NCBI GenBank assembly: GCA_003533975.1
Contig: DQCL01000200.1
Location: forward strand, 821-6,661
Length of the DNA stretch: 5,841 bases
Origin: Octadecabacter sp.
GTDB taxonomy: Bacteria; Pseudomonadota; Alphaproteobacteria; Rhodobacterales; Rhodobacteraceae
Reading direction: 5' to 3'
The position numbers were made by a program, and so were the translations under genes. The notes under the pieces were generated by a model. That model saw only the letters and a list, made by a program, of their open reading frames with translations, had not been told where the DNA came from and made no database searches. Numbering within the stretch: the first letter of the stretch is position 1; each line of letters begins with the position of its first letter. Shown here piece by piece: positions 4,956-5,841 of this stretch.

Positions 4956-5321
4956 TCAGGCCTTCCGATCTGAGGGGTGGTTGACGCCGTCATTCCAGAC
5001 GATGGGTTCATATTCAGCGGGGTTCACGCCGTCGATGCCACCCATGTTCACCCCGTACTCATTGGGGTTTGAGCGGCGCTGGTGGTGCGTATAGATCCCG
5101 CAGGTTTTGCAGAAATGGTGCTTGGCCGTGTTGGTGCCGAAACTATAGAGAGTCAGGTTTTCTGCGCCTTTGACGACCTCGAGGTCCCCGACATTCACGA
5201 TTACAACCGCTGCCCCACGACGCCGGCAGAACGAGCAATCACAGCGTTGCGCAGTGTTCAACCCATCCGACAGGGTGACGCGCAGTTCAACTGCGCCGCA
5301 ATGACAGGTTACTTTGGTCAT
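4956..5321 (-). CDS. GFA family (glutathione-dependent formaldehyde-activating-like) zinc protein
   Basis: This is a 121-residue Mss4-like/GFA domain protein (Pfam GFA family). All seven zinc-binding cysteines of the family can be placed: Cys6 and Cys8 in CHCGAVEL, Cys27, Cys29 and Cys32 in CDCSFCRRRG, and Cys71 and Cys74 in FCKTCGIYTHH. The founding member, Gfa of Paracoccus denitrificans, was reported to speed formation of S-hydroxymethylglutathione from formaldehyde and glutathione. Most homologues are untested, so that role is not assured here, and no formaldehyde dehydrogenase gene is in the window. The ATG at 5321 follows GGAG by 6 bases, and its ATGA overlaps the TGA stop of the rhomboid gene. 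An upstream in-frame ATG (5402) lies inside the rhomboid gene and is rejected. The protein is cytoplasmic, with no signal peptide. Confidence 0.92.
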   Translation of the reverse strand: MTKVTCHCGAVELRVTLSDGLNTAQRCDCSFCRRRGAAVVIVNVGDLEVVKGAENLTLYSFGTNTAKHHFCKTCGIYTHHQRRSNPNEYGVNMGGIDGVNPAEYEPIVWNDGVNHPSDRKA

Positions 5322-5841
5322 CTGTTTCTCCGAATGATGGGAATGTTGGAACGCGAATAGCTTGCCTCGGGGTGGGGCGGGTGGCCTTCGGTGCGGTCCC
5401 AATAGTGGGTTGATCCGCGCCGCAGCCAGATTGGAAGGGTCATCACAAAGCCCGCGATAAAGCCGCCAACATGCGCCCAGTACGCCGTTCCGCCGCCCTG
5501 TAGGTCACTGCCTAGACCGTTGACGACCTGTAGGGCCATCCAGATGCCCAATACGATAAAGGACGGGATCGGGATGATGCGGACGATGACGACGAAAAAG
5601 AGCAAAACATCGACGCGGGCCTTGGGGAACAGCAACAGATAGCCCCCCATAACGCCCGCAATTGCACCGGACGCGCCAACCATTGGAATGGCGCTGGTCG
5701 GGTTGGGAAGGTATTGCAGGTAGGCTGCGGCGAACCCGCTGAGGATGTAGAACCCCAAGAACGGAAGGTGCCCCATTTCTTCTTCCATGTTGTCGCCAAA
5801 TATCCACAAAAACAGCATGTTACCGGCCAGGTGCATGAAGC
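5318..5841 (-). CDS. Rhomboid family intramembrane serine protease, C-terminal part (runs off right edge)
   Basis: The coding sequence enters from the right edge (about 174 residues visible, starting ..FMHLAGNMLFLWIFGDN). Rhomboids cleave transmembrane segments of substrates within the membrane. The catalytic parts are visible: HLAGN with the conserved Asn of the oxyanion region (codons near 5821-5833), GASGAIAGVMGGY with the nucleophile Ser at 5669-5671, and AHVGGFIAG with the partner His at 5471-5473. Hydrophobic stretches flanking these blocks give about five membrane helices in the visible part. A polar tail of about 35 residues (RRGSTHYWDRTEGHPPHPEA..) follows the last helix and probably lies on the cytoplasmic side. 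The first helix or helices and the start codon lie outside the window. The internal ATG at 5836 is not the start, because the frame continues upstream with Phe. Its TGA overlaps the GFA start codon, making it an upstream gene of the operon. The physiological substrate is unknown. Confidence 0.94.
   Translation of the reverse strand, partial: FMHLAGNMLFLWIFGDNMEEEMGHLPFLGFYILSGFAAAYLQYLPNPTSAIPMVGASGAIAGVMGGYLLLFPKARVDVLLFFVVIVRIIPIPSFIVLGIWMALQVVNGLGSDLQGGGTAYWAHVGGFIAGFVMTLPIWLRRGSTHYWDRTEGHPPHPEASYSRSNIPIIRRNR

Noticed and set aside
5322..5402. N-terminal extension of the GFA protein from the ATG at 5402
   Set aside because: It lies wholly inside the rhomboid gene in another frame and the extra 27 residues do not resemble the family; the ATG at 5321 has GGAG and an ATGA overlap.

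Overview
The window looks like a stretch of an alphaproteobacterial chromosome, most likely from the Rhodobacteraceae / Roseobacter group. This is inferred from G+C-rich third positions, the style of the MetF, MetR, SuhB and rhomboid proteins, and a dense layout with stop/start overlaps. No species can be named from sequence alone. Almost everything is ordinary housekeeping or accessory metabolism. I see no CRISPR array, insertion sequence, tRNA, rRNA, or recognisable defence or secretion cluster.

Layout, left to right. (1) 1-188, minus: the first 62 codons of valS (valyl-tRNA synthetase), running off the left edge. (2) 189-405: divergent intergenic region. (3) 406-1470, plus: a stand-alone DUF2235 alpha/beta-hydrolase with a readable Ser-Asp-His triad, closed by a hairpin terminator at 1471-1497. 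(4) 1593-2456, minus: metF (5,10-methylenetetrahydrofolate reductase). (5) 2551-3456, plus: metR, the LysR-type regulator, divergent from metF. (6) 3453-3691: a short degenerate region. It carries a coding-like 3' gene remnant on the minus strand, whose stop overlaps the metR stop, followed by a cluster of inverted repeats upstream of the next gene. (7) 3764-4558, plus: a suhB / inositol-monophosphatase gene. (8) 4571-5841, minus: a tightly coupled three-gene unit read as rhomboid protease (partial), GFA-family zinc protein, VOC-family protein, convergent with suhB.

The best-supported functional story is the metF-metR pair. MetR is a homocysteine-responsive activator of methionine genes in enterobacteria, and here it is transcribed away from metF. 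In the 94-bp gap I find two near-identical 13-bp copies of a MetR-type box (TGAG-N5-TTCA) exactly 31 bp apart. A plausible metF promoter places their centres near -34 and -65, which is the classical LysR-type activation layout. A 16-bp near-palindrome lies over the inferred metF -10/leader.

The rhomboid-GFA-VOC unit is joined by an ATGA overlap and a one-base gap, so the three are probably co-translated, although their functions are not obviously linked. The remaining notable points are the degenerate gene remnant with an in-frame amber codon between metR and suhB, the hairpin-rich suhB upstream region, and a VOC protein with altered metal-ligand positions. I found no convincing novel multi-gene system here.
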